Below, in pieces: positions 18,364-28,501 of a stretch of 32,971 bases of DNA (position 1 is the stretch's first letter; every line of letters starts with the position of its first letter). The position numbers and the translations under genes were made by a program. Location of the stretch: the NCBI GenBank assembly GCA_003245815.1, contig QKCD01000094.1, positions 1 to 32,971 of the forward strand, given 5' to 3'. Below the pieces are notes generated by a model. That model made no database searches. It had not been told where the DNA came from and saw nothing but the letters and a program-made list of their open reading frames with translations. Source of the stretch: Sulfuricurvum sp. GTDB lineage: Bacteria; Campylobacterota; Campylobacteria; Campylobacterales; Sulfurimonadaceae.

Positions 18364-19212
18364 ATGTGTGAAACAATCGATATCAACGACACGATCGCAA
18401 CGATCAAAAAAGAGATCCGCAACCAGACGACCGTCCCCTACTTCGGGCTCGGCGTCTTCGCGGGAACCACGACCAAAGAGGGCGAGCAGATGCCCTACGA
18501 CTCCGACTCCATGATCCTCATGATGAACAACGGCCGCCCGATGAGCCAGCGGCTGATGTTCGAATACTCCCGCGCCGCCATGCACCTCGAGCAGCGCCGC
18601 GGCGTCGACTACATCAACCAGCTGATAAACTGGATCTACACCAAGGAGTTCGAACCGACCCCGCTGCACAAGGCGATCGTCAACATGATGCCGCGTTACA
18701 TCATCGACACCAACCGCGACACGAAACTGCAGGAGCTCTTCGCCTACGAGCCCCACTGCCTCATCGTCGGGAAGTCGCGCATCCTTGACAACGACTACCG
18801 CTACGAGATCTTCGAGTACGACGTCGAAAACAGGAAGTACTTCCAGGTCGAAGAGGAGGTCCTCGACGACGCCAAGAAGATCCTCTTCAAGCCGATGGGC
18901 TCCCCGCTGCCGGAGCCGAGCTTCATCATCTCCGACGCCGACTACGTCGACTGGCTGACCGAGGCGATGGGCGGTTTCGCCGTCCCCCCGGTGCTCAAGA
19001 CCTACCGCAAGACCAAGAAATACCTCTTCCTGGGGACCTTCTTCGACCGCGACACCGACCGCATGGTGGCCAATGAGCTGACCCTCGACCTGGAGGGGGG
19101 CTATGTCATCACCGACAAGGAGCTCGGGAAGAAGGAGAAAAAGTTCGTCGAGAAACACAACCTCGAGGTCCTGCCGCTCTCCCTGGATGAGTTCAGCAAG
19201 GCGTTTGTCTGA
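18364..19212 (+). CDS. SIR2-like domain protein
   Basis: VPYFGLGVFAG near the N-terminus; YIIDTNRDTKLQELF; SFIISDADYVDW; KYLFLGTFFDRDTDRMV, an order reminiscent of SIR2-like proteins. Confidence 0.6.
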   Translation: MCETIDINDTIATIKKEIRNQTTVPYFGLGVFAGTTTKEGEQMPYDSDSMILMMNNGRPMSQRLMFEYSRAAMHLEQRRGVDYINQLINWIYTKEFEPTPLHKAIVNMMPRYIIDTNRDTKLQELFAYEPHCLIVGKSRILDNDYRYEIFEYDVENRKYFQVEEEVLDDAKKILFKPMGSPLPEPSFIISDADYVDWLTEAMGGFAVPPVLKTYRKTKKYLFLGTFFDRDTDRMVANELTLDLEGGYVITDKELGKKEKKFVEKHNLEVLPLSLDEFSKAFV

Positions 19213-19233
19213 ATTGAAACGCTTCCGGAACAG

Positions 19234-19325
19234 AACAAGGGGAGCGTTCGCTGAGCGGTGTTTCCCCGATAAGCCGACCCCTGCCGGGGCGAAAACCTGT
19301 TGTTTCCGGAGTGCCGACTCCGGGT
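19234..19325 (+). other. Hairpin-rich leader region upstream of clpP
   Basis: CCGGAGT-GCCG-ACTCCGG at 19306-19323 plus CCCC-TGCC-GGGG just upstream. Confidence 0.5.
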
Positions 19326-19348
19326 AAAACCACGCAAAAAGGATTGAT

Positions 19349-19945
19349 ATGCCGTACATACCTACCGTCAAAGACCGCACCCCGAGGGGCGAGCGCTATT
19401 TCGACCTCTTCTCCAAACTTCTCGGGGACCGTGTCGTTATGATCACCGAGCCCATCGACGACCATATGATGGGTGTTATCGTCTCCCAGCTGCTCTACCT
19501 CGAAGCCGAAGATTCCGAAGAGCCGATCCACATGTATATCAGTTCTCCGGGCGGTTCGGTCATGGCCGGTCTCGCCATCCTCGACACGATGCAGCTGATC
19601 GAGGCGCCGGTCTACACCTACGCGATGGGGATGGTCGCCTCCATGGCCGCCGTCCTCTTCACCTGCGGCGAGCCGGGCCACCGCTACGTCCTTCCCAACG
19701 CGGAGGTGATGATCCACCAGCCCCTCGGCGGCGCTTCCGGTCAGGCGAGCGACATCGAGATCCAGGCCAACCATATCATCAAGCTCAAGCAGCGCCTCTA
19801 CAAGATCCTCTCCAAGGCGACGGGCAAGAGCGTCCGCACGATCGAAAAAGAGAGCGACCGGGACAACTACTTCGAAGCGGCCGACGCGGTCAAATTCGGG
19901 CTCGCCGATACGATTCTCGACAGCCTCACGAAAAAGGATGTGTAA
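19349..19945 (+). CDS. clpP: ATP-dependent Clp protease proteolytic subunit
   Basis: YTYAMGMVASMAAVLFTCGEPGHRYVLPNAEVMIHQPLGGASGQASDIEIQ; catalytic Ser and His contexts present. Confidence 0.96.
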   Translation: MPYIPTVKDRTPRGERYFDLFSKLLGDRVVMITEPIDDHMMGVIVSQLLYLEAEDSEEPIHMYISSPGGSVMAGLAILDTMQLIEAPVYTYAMGMVASMAAVLFTCGEPGHRYVLPNAEVMIHQPLGGASGQASDIEIQANHIIKLKQRLYKILSKATGKSVRTIEKESDRDNYFEAADAVKFGLADTILDSLTKKDV

Positions 19946-21153
19946 TGAAAGAGGAAAAAACCTGTTCCTTCTGCGGACGCAAGCAGAGCGAAGTGAAGAA
20001 GATGTTCTCCTCGGAGAAGACCCATATCTGTAACGAGTGCGTCGCCACCTGTTCGAACATTCTCCAGAAGGAGGTTCGGTTCGAGCAGCGGGCCGAAATG
20101 CGCCAACAGCTCCCCAAGCCGGAGCGGATCGTCACATTCCTGGACAAGTACATCATCGGCCAGGAGGATGCGAAGAAGGTGCTCGCCGTCGCCCTCTACA
20201 ACCACTACAAGCGGATCGAGAACCCCGTCTACAACAACGTCGAGCTCGAGAAGTCCAACATCCTGCTCCTGGGCCCCACCGGCAGCGGCAAGACCCTGCT
20301 GGCGAAGTCCCTGGCGCGCATCATGAACGTCCCCTTCGCCGTCGCCGACGCGACGGCGCTGACCGAGGCGGGCTACGTCGGCGAGGACGTCGAGAGCATT
20401 CTCTCGCGGCTGCTCGCGGCGGCGAACTACGACATCGAACTGGCCCAGCGCGGTATCGTCTATATCGACGAGATCGACAAGATCGCCCGCAAGAGCGAAT
20501 CCTCGACAATGGGGCGCGACGTCTCCGGCGAGGGAGTGCAGCAGGGGCTGCTGAAGATCCTCGAAGGGAGCGAGGTCTACGTCCCCGTCAAGGGGAGCCG
20601 CAAGAACTCCACCACCGAGACGGTCCTCTTCGACACGACCCACGTCCTCTTCGTCTGCGGCGGTGCCTTCGTCGGCCTCGTCCCCGACACCCACACGAAA
20701 AAGAGCAACAAGGTCGGTTTCGGCTCCGTCCAGAAGAAAGAGGCCAAAGCCTTCAAGGTCGACCAGAAGGCGCTGGTGCACTACGGCATCATCCCCGAGT
20801 TCATCGGCCGTATCCCCGTCATCGCCCAGCTGCGCGAACTGACGAAAGAGCAGATGGTCCAGATCCTCAAAGAGCCCGACAACGCCCTGATCAAACAGTT
20901 CCAGGCGCTCTTCGACATGGACGGCATCACCCTCGATTTCGAGGACGCCGCCCTGGAGGCGATCGCCCAGAAAGCGATCGATAAGGGCGTCGGTGCCCGC
21001 GGCCTGCGCGGCATCATCGAAGAGGTGATGCTGCCGCTGCAGTACAGCTGTCCCTCCCGGGAGAACCTCGACACCTGTACCATCACCGAGGCGGTCGTCG
21101 AAGACCCGGAGAAAGAGCCGATTTTCACGTTCAAGAAAGAGGAAGAGGCCTAG
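19945..21153 (+). CDS. clpX: ATP-dependent Clp protease ATP-binding subunit
   Basis: Zinc-binding domain [15 protein letters not shown]…[22 protein letters not shown]; start overlaps the clpP stop (TAATG). Confidence 0.97.
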   Translation: MKEEKTCSFCGRKQSEVKKMFSSEKTHICNECVATCSNILQKEVRFEQRAEMRQQLPKPERIVTFLDKYIIGQEDAKKVLAVALYNHYKRIENPVYNNVELEKSNILLLGPTGSGKTLLAKSLARIMNVPFAVADATALTEAGYVGEDVESILSRLLAAANYDIELAQRGIVYIDEIDKIARKSESSTMGRDVSGEGVQQGLLKILEGSEVYVPVKGSRKNSTTETVLFDTTHVLFVCGGAFVGLVPDTHTKKSNKVGFGSVQKKEAKAFKVDQKALVHYGIIPEFIGRIPVIAQLRELTKEQMVQILKEPDNALIKQFQALFDMDGITLDFEDAALEAIAQKAIDKGVGARGLRGIIEEVMLPLQYSCPSRENLDTCTITEAVVEDPEKEPIFTFKKEEEA

Positions 21154-23198
21154 GCGGAGACGACTCTGTCGCGGCCCGACTCCTTGGCACGGTACATCGC
21201 CGCATCGGCCGCCTCGATCAGCTTGGCGGGTGCGTCTGCATCTTCGGGGAATACGGCGACCCCGATACTCACCGTCAAGTAGTAGCCCGCTTCCCCCTGC
21301 GACATATAGGGTTCGCCGGCGACCGCCCTGCAGAGCCGTTCCGCCAGTTCCATCCCCTCTTCACGTCGCGTTTCGGGCAGCATGATGACAAACTCTTCGC
21401 CGCCGTAACGCGCGATGATGTCGCTGCGCCGCATCGTTTGCTTTAACACATCCGCAACCCTGCACAGTGCCGCGTCCCCGACCTGATGCCCATGGGTATC
21501 GTTGATCCTCTTGAAATGATCGATGTCGAGCATAAACAGGGTAATCGGGTGGTGATAGCGCCCTGCCCTGTCTACCTCTGCGCCAAGACGCTCTTCCAGT
21601 ACGCCGCGGTTGTAAAGCCCCGTCAGACCGTCATGCCGCGCCGAATAGATAAGGGCTTGCTCCTTGCGCGTCCGTTCGGTGATGTCGCGGATGATGCCGA
21701 GGACCTGAAGCCCTTGCCCCGTCAAAACCGGGGAACCGGAAATTTCGGCCATGAAGAGTGTGCCGTCTTTGCGCCGCAGTTGCGCCTCCCGCCGACCCGG
21801 CTGCTCCGTACGTTTGATCCGGGAGAGGAGTTCCGGTTGCACGCCGGGCGCTAAAAGATCGGGGATCGACATCCGAAGCAGTTCCTCCTTCGAATAGCCC
21901 AGAAGCTCGCTGCAGGCGGTGTTGACCATGATGAAACGGCCCTCCATGTCCGACAGGGCGATCCCCTCTATGCTCTGTTCCACCAGCGCACTCAGCAGTG
22001 CTTCGCGCTCCGCCAGTCTCTGTTCATAGAGTTTCTGGTCGGTGATGTCCGACATCGTTCCGATGGAACGCACCGGCGTCCCCTGCTCGTCGTAAAAGGT
22101 TTCGCCGCGCACCAGAACGTGTTTCACGCTGCCGTTTTGCAGCAGCAGCCTGTGTTCGAGTTTGCAGGGGGTATGATGGGCGACCGAATCGTTATAGGTC
22201 GTCTCGACCGCTCCCCTGTCATCGGGGTGGATGAAGTTGACCAACGCCTTGAAAGAGGCGTCGAACGCTTCCGGTGTGACTTCAAAGATCCGGTAAGCCT
22301 CCTTCGAATAGGTCATGCGATGGGTCGTCAGGTCAAGTTCCCAACTGCCGATATGCGCCAGCCGTTGTGCTTCCTGCAGCTTCTCCTCGGACTCCGCCAG
22401 TTTTTCCGTGCGTTGTTCGACAAGCTGTTCCAGCTCTTTGAGAGTCATGATATTGCGTTGATCCAGATAGCGGTAGATTAGGAGATTGACAAAGATGAAT
22501 CCGAGAATAACGCTGAAAAGCAGGCGCTCGTTGTATTCGATCTTTCGGTGCAACTGCGCGAATGTCGCATCGATCCTGTGATTGAGCATGGAGAGGAAAT
22601 CATCGATGGGATCCATGATCTGGCGCTTGGCATCGTAATAGGCTTTGGAGTGCAGCAGCGCGACCGCGTGCTGCGGATCGGGTTCTCCCTCTACCGTGTA
22701 GTGCCCCTCCGCATCCCTGAAGCGCCCCTCCAAAGCGTTGAACGCCTCCACTTCCAGGTCGACCAGATCGTTGGAGTTCTTCTCCGCTTCCTGCAGTTTG
22801 GCCAGCTCTCCGGGCGTAAACGGTAGCGCCCCGATCAGCGCGTCCAGGGACTTGTTCGCTCCCGCGGGGTGTTTCCGTTCTCTTACCTCCTTCGGCAGGT
22901 CCCAGTAAATTTCTGAGTAGCCGGCCGGCCGGGGTGCTTTGCCGTTGCGGATGTCGAGCGTTGCAAAGTAGCGCTCTTTGAATTCAGGGTTTTGCGTCAC
23001 GGCGTACGTGCGTGCGAAATGGGTGAGATCATCCGAGGTATGCCGCAATTCATCCGCTGCAATGAGCATTTTTTTCGCATCGAGCGCTTCTGTGACCATC
23101 GACTCATGCAGCATGGATGCTCTGTAAAAAATTGTGGCGACCATCCCGAGCATCGCGATCTCGCTCAGAATGATAAACAGATTGACTTTTGATTTCAT
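21150..23198 (-). CDS. Membrane-anchored PAS-PAS-GGDEF diguanylate cyclase
   Basis: N-terminal and internal TM segments; PAS motifs; RYGGEEFVIMLPET intact GGEEF. Confidence 0.92.
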   Translation of the reverse strand: MKSKVNLFIILSEIAMLGMVATIFYRASMLHESMVTEALDAKKMLIAADELRHTSDDLTHFARTYAVTQNPEFKERYFATLDIRNGKAPRPAGYSEIYWDLPKEVRERKHPAGANKSLDALIGALPFTPGELAKLQEAEKNSNDLVDLEVEAFNALEGRFRDAEGHYTVEGEPDPQHAVALLHSKAYYDAKRQIMDPIDDFLSMLNHRIDATFAQLHRKIEYNERLLFSVILGFIFVNLLIYRYLDQRNIMTLKELEQLVEQRTEKLAESEEKLQEAQRLAHIGSWELDLTTHRMTYSKEAYRIFEVTPEAFDASFKALVNFIHPDDRGAVETTYNDSVAHHTPCKLEHRLLLQNGSVKHVLVRGETFYDEQGTPVRSIGTMSDITDQKLYEQRLAEREALLSALVEQSIEGIALSDMEGRFIMVNTACSELLGYSKEELLRMSIPDLLAPGVQPELLSRIKRTEQPGRREAQLRRKDGTLFMAEISGSPVLTGQGLQVLGIIRDITERTRKEQALIYSARHDGLTGLYNRGVLEERLGAEVDRAGRYHHPITLFMLDIDHFKRINDTHGHQVGDAALCRVADVLKQTMRRSDIIARYGGEEFVIMLPETRREEGMELAERLCRAVAGEPYMSQGEAGYYLTVSIGVAVFPEDADAPAKLIEAADAAMYRAKESGRDRVVSA

Positions 23199-23245
23199 CG
23201 TACCCCGATTATAGCAATGCAATGGACAACAGTAATCCAAAGTGA

Positions 23246-24582
<1,337 letters not shown>

Positions 24583-24583
<1 letters not shown>

Positions 24584-24903
24584 TGCGTCGCTACCGCAAT
24601 ATCACCGACGAGGAGCTCTCGGACCTCGGGGCGACCCGGGAGTGGGACGCCCTGAGGGCGCGGTCCCTCCTTGCCCCGGAGGGCGAGCTCCTCTGGGTCC
24701 ACAACCGCCGCCAGAAATTCTCTTCCATCGAACCGGCCGACGCACGCCTGCTGCGCCGCGTCAAAATCCTCAAAATCGACGCCTACGACATCACCACCGA
24801 TTTCGGGCGCTACTCTCTCGACACCGGGCGCAACGTCCACGACGCCTGCGGCTGTATGCGTTTCTGCGACTGCTACGGCCGGCTCTACCTCCCGGCGGAG
24901 TAA
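24583..24903 (+). CDS. Small uncharacterised protein with C-terminal CGCMRFCDC motif
   Basis: Start overlaps the nifS stop (TGATG); HDACGCMRFCDCYGRLYLP. Confidence 0.8.
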
Positions 24904-24944
24904 TCCCGCCCGGCGCATCCGCGCCACTTTTGTCCCCACTCCCC

Positions 24945-24956
24945 GACAAATTTGTC
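24945..24956. promoter_or_regulatory. Palindrome GACAAATTTGTC upstream of the porin-mod operon
   Basis: Perfect 12-bp palindrome; shares the GACAAA half-site with the nifH/nifB repeats and the ACAAATTTGT core with 7693-7704. Confidence 0.4.
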
Positions 24957-25086
24957 ACCGCCGCGTCACCCTCTTCATAGGTTTTTTATATTCAAGGCGC
25001 TATATTTTCAATAATACAACACTTATTCAGCCATTTTACGCCTATATATAGTGCTTTTATGAATTCTGGAGCGTTATTTGCATAGT

Positions 25087-25108
25087 GTTATATATTCTAG
25101 TATATAAG
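25087..25108. promoter_or_regulatory. ModE-like box
   Basis: GTTATATA-TTCTAG-TATATAAG; TTATATA-N6-TATATAA perfect palindrome ending 11 bp before the porin ATG. Confidence 0.65.
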
Positions 25109-25118
25109 GACAAGAAAG

Positions 25119-26441
25119 ATGATTGAGAGACAACTGATTGGCAGATCGCTGCTCCTGGCGGGCCTTCTCGGCGCCGCGTCCGAAGCCGCACAGATCAACG
25201 ACGACTGGAGCGTCGACGCCGAGGTGCGCCTGCGCTTCGAGCACATGGACGGCTTCAACGACAAGCAGTACGGTGAAAACGTCACCGTCGGCAGCAGCTG
25301 GGACAACTACCTCCTCAGCCGCATCCGCCTCGGTACCACCTATCGCATCAATCCCGACCTCCTCGTCAAGGTCTCCATGCAGGATGCCCGCGCCATCCGC
25401 TGGGGCTTCGAATACGAAGACTGGTACAACAAGGAGTTCGACCTGATCCACAACCCGCAGGAGGATAAGCTCGAGCTCTACCACACCTACCTGCAGGCCT
25501 CCCACCTCGGCGGGCTGCCCCTGACGCTGACCCTCGGCCGCCAGCGCATCGCCTACGGCGACCGCCGCGTATTCGGGCCGGGCGAGTGGAAAAACTCCGG
25601 CAAGTGGATCTGGGACGCCGCCAAACTCTCCTACAAGAAGGGCGACCACTTCGTCGACCTCTTCGTCGGCAACACGGTCCTGCACGATCCCGACACCTTC
25701 AGCCTCGACCACCGCTGGGGCTACACGGGTGCCGGCCTCTACGGTCACTACGCCTGGAAAGAGGGCGCGGTCGAGCCGATCCTTGTCTACAAACACAACG
25801 GCAACGGCGAACTGAAGTACGAGGAGCTGACACATTACTACGCCGGTTTCCGCGTCTACGACGACAACATCGAGAACTTCTTCTACAACGCGACCCTGAT
25901 CAAGCAGTGGGGCGAACAGACGAAGCTCGGCGGTACCGAAGTGGACGTCGACGCGCTGGGCTGGCACGTCGACGCCGGCTACGGCTTCGGCAAGGAGTAC
26001 GGGAGCCTCAAACTCGGCGCGGGTTACACCTACGCCTCCGGCGACGACGCCTCGACGCCCGAAGTCGAAAAGTTCGACGCGGTCTTCGGCGCTTCGGACA
26101 AATACTACGGACGGATGAACCTGATGAGCTGGTCGAACCTGCTCGACGCCGAGCTCTTCGCCACCTTCAAGCCGATGAAAAAGGTAAACGTCAAGGCCGA
26201 ATACCACAACTTCGCCCTCGCCGACGACAGCGACAAGTGGCGCACCTACGGCAATACCGCGGGCAACAGCGAGGACGCCCTCGGCGACGAGATCGACATC
26301 GTCGCGAAGTACGGCTACTCCGAAACGCTCGGCATCCAGGTCGGCTACGGCCACTTCTGGCCCGGCGCATTCATGAAGGCGAACGTCCCCTCCGACAAAG
26401 ACGCGGACTGGTTCTTCGTCCAGACGACCTTCGCGTTCTAA
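25119..26441 (+). CDS. Alginate-export-family outer-membrane porin
   Basis: Signal-like N-terminus; AEVRLRFEHMDGFND…LTLGRQRIAYGDRRVFGPGEWKNSGKWIWDAAKLSY; C-terminal aromatic (TTFAF). Confidence 0.8.
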   Translation: MIERQLIGRSLLLAGLLGAASEAAQINDDWSVDAEVRLRFEHMDGFNDKQYGENVTVGSSWDNYLLSRIRLGTTYRINPDLLVKVSMQDARAIRWGFEYEDWYNKEFDLIHNPQEDKLELYHTYLQASHLGGLPLTLTLGRQRIAYGDRRVFGPGEWKNSGKWIWDAAKLSYKKGDHFVDLFVGNTVLHDPDTFSLDHRWGYTGAGLYGHYAWKEGAVEPILVYKHNGNGELKYEELTHYYAGFRVYDDNIENFFYNATLIKQWGEQTKLGGTEVDVDALGWHVDAGYGFGKEYGSLKLGAGYTYASGDDASTPEVEKFDAVFGASDKYYGRMNLMSWSNLLDAELFATFKPMKKVNVKAEYHNFALADDSDKWRTYGNTAGNSEDALGDEIDIVAKYGYSETLGIQVGYGHFWPGAFMKANVPSDKDADWFFVQTTFAF

Positions 26442-26453
26442 GGGGGGACCGGT

Positions 26454-27164
26454 ATGAAACGCCTCCTATTCCTGCTGATCGGCTCCGCCCTCCTTCTGGG
26501 GGCGGAGACCCTGACCGTCGCCTCCGCCAAGGGGTATAAAAAGCCGATGACGAAGCTCTTCGAACAGTTTGAAGCCCAGAGCGGCATCACGGTGACGCCG
26601 ATCTTCGGCAACATGCGCCAGGTCATCTCCCAGACCGAGCTCAGCGGCAAGGTCGCCGTCGTCGTCGGGGACCGCGCCTTCCTGGAACGCTCTTCGCTGA
26701 GCCTCGCCTCCATGACGCCCCTGGGCAACGGCCGCCTCGTGCTCGCCTACCCCAGGGGCTCCGAACTGACGGCCATCGCGCAGATCGCCGACGCCAAGGT
26801 CCGCCGCATCGCCGCGCCCGATCCGAAAAAAGCGATCTACGGCAAGGCGGCCTCCCAGTACCTCGGCAACAGCGGCCTCGCCGCGCAGGTGAGCGACAAG
26901 CTGATGACCGTCGGCACCGTTCCCCAGGTCTCCGCCTACCTTATCACCGGCGAGATCGATGCCGGCTTCATCAACCTGACCGATGCCCTGGGCATCAAGG
27001 ATCAGATCGGCGGTTACATCGTGGCCGATCCGAAGCTCTACGCGCCGATCGACATCGTCTGCGGCGTCGTCTCCGGCCGCGAAGGCGACAAGGGGGCCCA
27101 GGCCTTCACCGCATTCCTCGGAACGCCCGAAGCGCGTGCCCTGCTCGAATCCTACGGTCTATGA
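26454..27164 (+). CDS. modA: Molybdate ABC transporter substrate-binding protein
   Basis: Signal peptide; LTVASAKGYKKPMTKLFEQFEAQSGITVTPIFGNMRQVISQ; first gene of a modAB…C cluster. Confidence 0.88.
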   Translation: MKRLLFLLIGSALLLGAETLTVASAKGYKKPMTKLFEQFEAQSGITVTPIFGNMRQVISQTELSGKVAVVVGDRAFLERSSLSLASMTPLGNGRLVLAYPRGSELTAIAQIADAKVRRIAAPDPKKAIYGKAASQYLGNSGLAAQVSDKLMTVGTVPQVSAYLITGEIDAGFINLTDALGIKDQIGGYIVADPKLYAPIDIVCGVVSGREGDKGAQAFTAFLGTPEARALLESYGL

Positions 27165-27856
27165 CCCCGTACTTCTCCCTCTTCACCGACCCGGCCGTCG
27201 TGGCCCCCCTCTGGCTCAGCGCGAAGATCGCGCTGGCCGCGACGGGGCTGCACCTGGTTTTCGGGGTCGGCATCGGGTACCTGCTCAGCCGGGAGCGCCT
27301 GCCGCTACGGGGGCTGCTGGATGCGCTGGTCACCCTTCCGCTGGTCTTTCCGCCGATCGCCACGGGCTTTTTCCTCCTGCTGCTTTTCGGGCGCGACGGC
27401 TGGTTCGGCGCCCCGCTCGGGGACCTCGGCGTGGAAGTGATCTTCTCTTTCTGGGGGGTGCTGCTCGCCGCCTTCATCGCGGGGCTGCCCCTGATCGCCA
27501 AGCCGGTGCAGTCCGCCGTCGAGACGAGCGCCGCCGGTTACCGCGAAGCCGCCTACGTCCTGGGCAAGAGCGAGCTGCAGACCCTTCTGCGGGTGATCCT
27601 GCCCAACATCCGCCCCACCATCGTCGCGGGGCTGACCCTCGCCTTCGGACGTTCCATGGGCGAGGTGGGGATCACACTGATGCTCGGCGGCAACATCATC
27701 GGCCGAACCGAGACTGTCTCCCTGGCCATCTACAACGCTGTTTTCGACGGGGAGTTCGAGCGGGCCGCCGCCCTCTCCGTCCTCCTGGGAACCATCTCCC
27801 TGGGACTCTTTTTCTTCCTGCGCCGCCTCTCGGGCGTGCGCTCCGGGATGTTCTGA
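27161..27856 (+). CDS. modB: Molybdate ABC transporter permease
   Basis: YREAAYVLGKSELQTLLRVILPNIRPTIVAGLTLAFGRSMGEVGITLMLGGNIIG (EAA-type loop). Confidence 0.95.
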   Translation: MTPYFSLFTDPAVVAPLWLSAKIALAATGLHLVFGVGIGYLLSRERLPLRGLLDALVTLPLVFPPIATGFFLLLLFGRDGWFGAPLGDLGVEVIFSFWGVLLAAFIAGLPLIAKPVQSAVETSAAGYREAAYVLGKSELQTLLRVILPNIRPTIVAGLTLAFGRSMGEVGITLMLGGNIIGRTETVSLAIYNAVFDGEFERAAALSVLLGTISLGLFFFLRRLSGVRSGMF

Positions 27857-27897
27857 TGCGCCCCGTGTGCACTCCCCGGCTGGGCCCGCCCTGACGC

Positions 27898-27946
27898 GCG
27901 GCCGCTTCTCTGCCGACAATAAGGGCACCTTCGGAGAAGCGGCCGC
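27898..27946. repeat. 13-bp perfect inverted repeat, 23-nt spacer, between modB and the first mop gene
   Basis: GCGGCCGCTTCTC … GAGAAGCGGCCGC. Confidence 0.8.
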
Positions 27947-27987
27947 AACCGTCATACGGGTCCAGAGGGTGCCCGAAAGGATCGATC

Positions 27988-28407
27988 ATGAAAGTCAGCG
28001 CGCGTAACCAGCTTCACGGTACCGTGACAAAGCTGGTCAAAGGCATGGTCAACACGGAAGTGGACCTCACCCTCGATGGCGGTGACACCATCGTCGCCAT
28101 CGTCACCAACAAGGCGGCCGACAGCCTGGCGCTTGCCGAAGGCAGCAAAGCCTACGCGATCATCAAGGCGTCCTGGGTCGTACTGACCAACACGCCGGTC
28201 TCCGGTATCAGCGCCCGCAACAACCTCTGCGGCACCATCAGCGATATCGTCGACGGGCTGGTCAGCACGGAAGTGGACATCAAACTGCCCGGCGGCAGTG
28301 TCATTACGGCGATCGTCACTCATGAATCCGCACACAACCTCAAGCTCGAAAAGGGCGCCGAGGTTTGCGCTTTTTTCAAAGCCTCGACCGTTATTCTCGG
28401 CGTCTGA
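27988..28407 (+). CDS. mop: Di-Mop molbindin
   Basis: Two tandem Mop domains: MKVSARNQLHGTVTKLVKGMVNTEVDL and GISARNNLCGTISDIVDGLVSTEVDI. Confidence 0.9.
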   Translation: MKVSARNQLHGTVTKLVKGMVNTEVDLTLDGGDTIVAIVTNKAADSLALAEGSKAYAIIKASWVVLTNTPVSGISARNNLCGTISDIVDGLVSTEVDIKLPGGSVITAIVTHESAHNLKLEKGAEVCAFFKASTVILGV

Positions 28408-28419
28408 CGCCGTGGACCG

Positions 28420-28484
28420 GCCTCCTTCGGGAGGCACGGGCGTTCGGGGATCCCCCGCGACCTGCGGGGCTTCCCCGAACGCCC
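28420..28484 (+). other. Structured intergenic element: UUCG hairpin plus long nested stem-loop
   Basis: GCCTCC-TTCG-GGAGGC (28420-28435) and GGGCGTTCGGGGA-TC-CCCCGC-GACCT-GCGGGG-CT-TCCCCGAACGCCC (28438-28484). Confidence 0.75.
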
Positions 28485-28501
28485 TACCATCAAGGAGTAC
28501 C

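Noticed and set aside
25074-26354. 426-aa minus-strand ORF
   Set aside because: Antisense to the porin; Val/Asp-rich shadow frame
28420-28484. Calling the mop-intergenic structure a Moco riboswitch
   Set aside because: Context is suggestive, but I cannot verify the consensus by eye; reported only as a structured element
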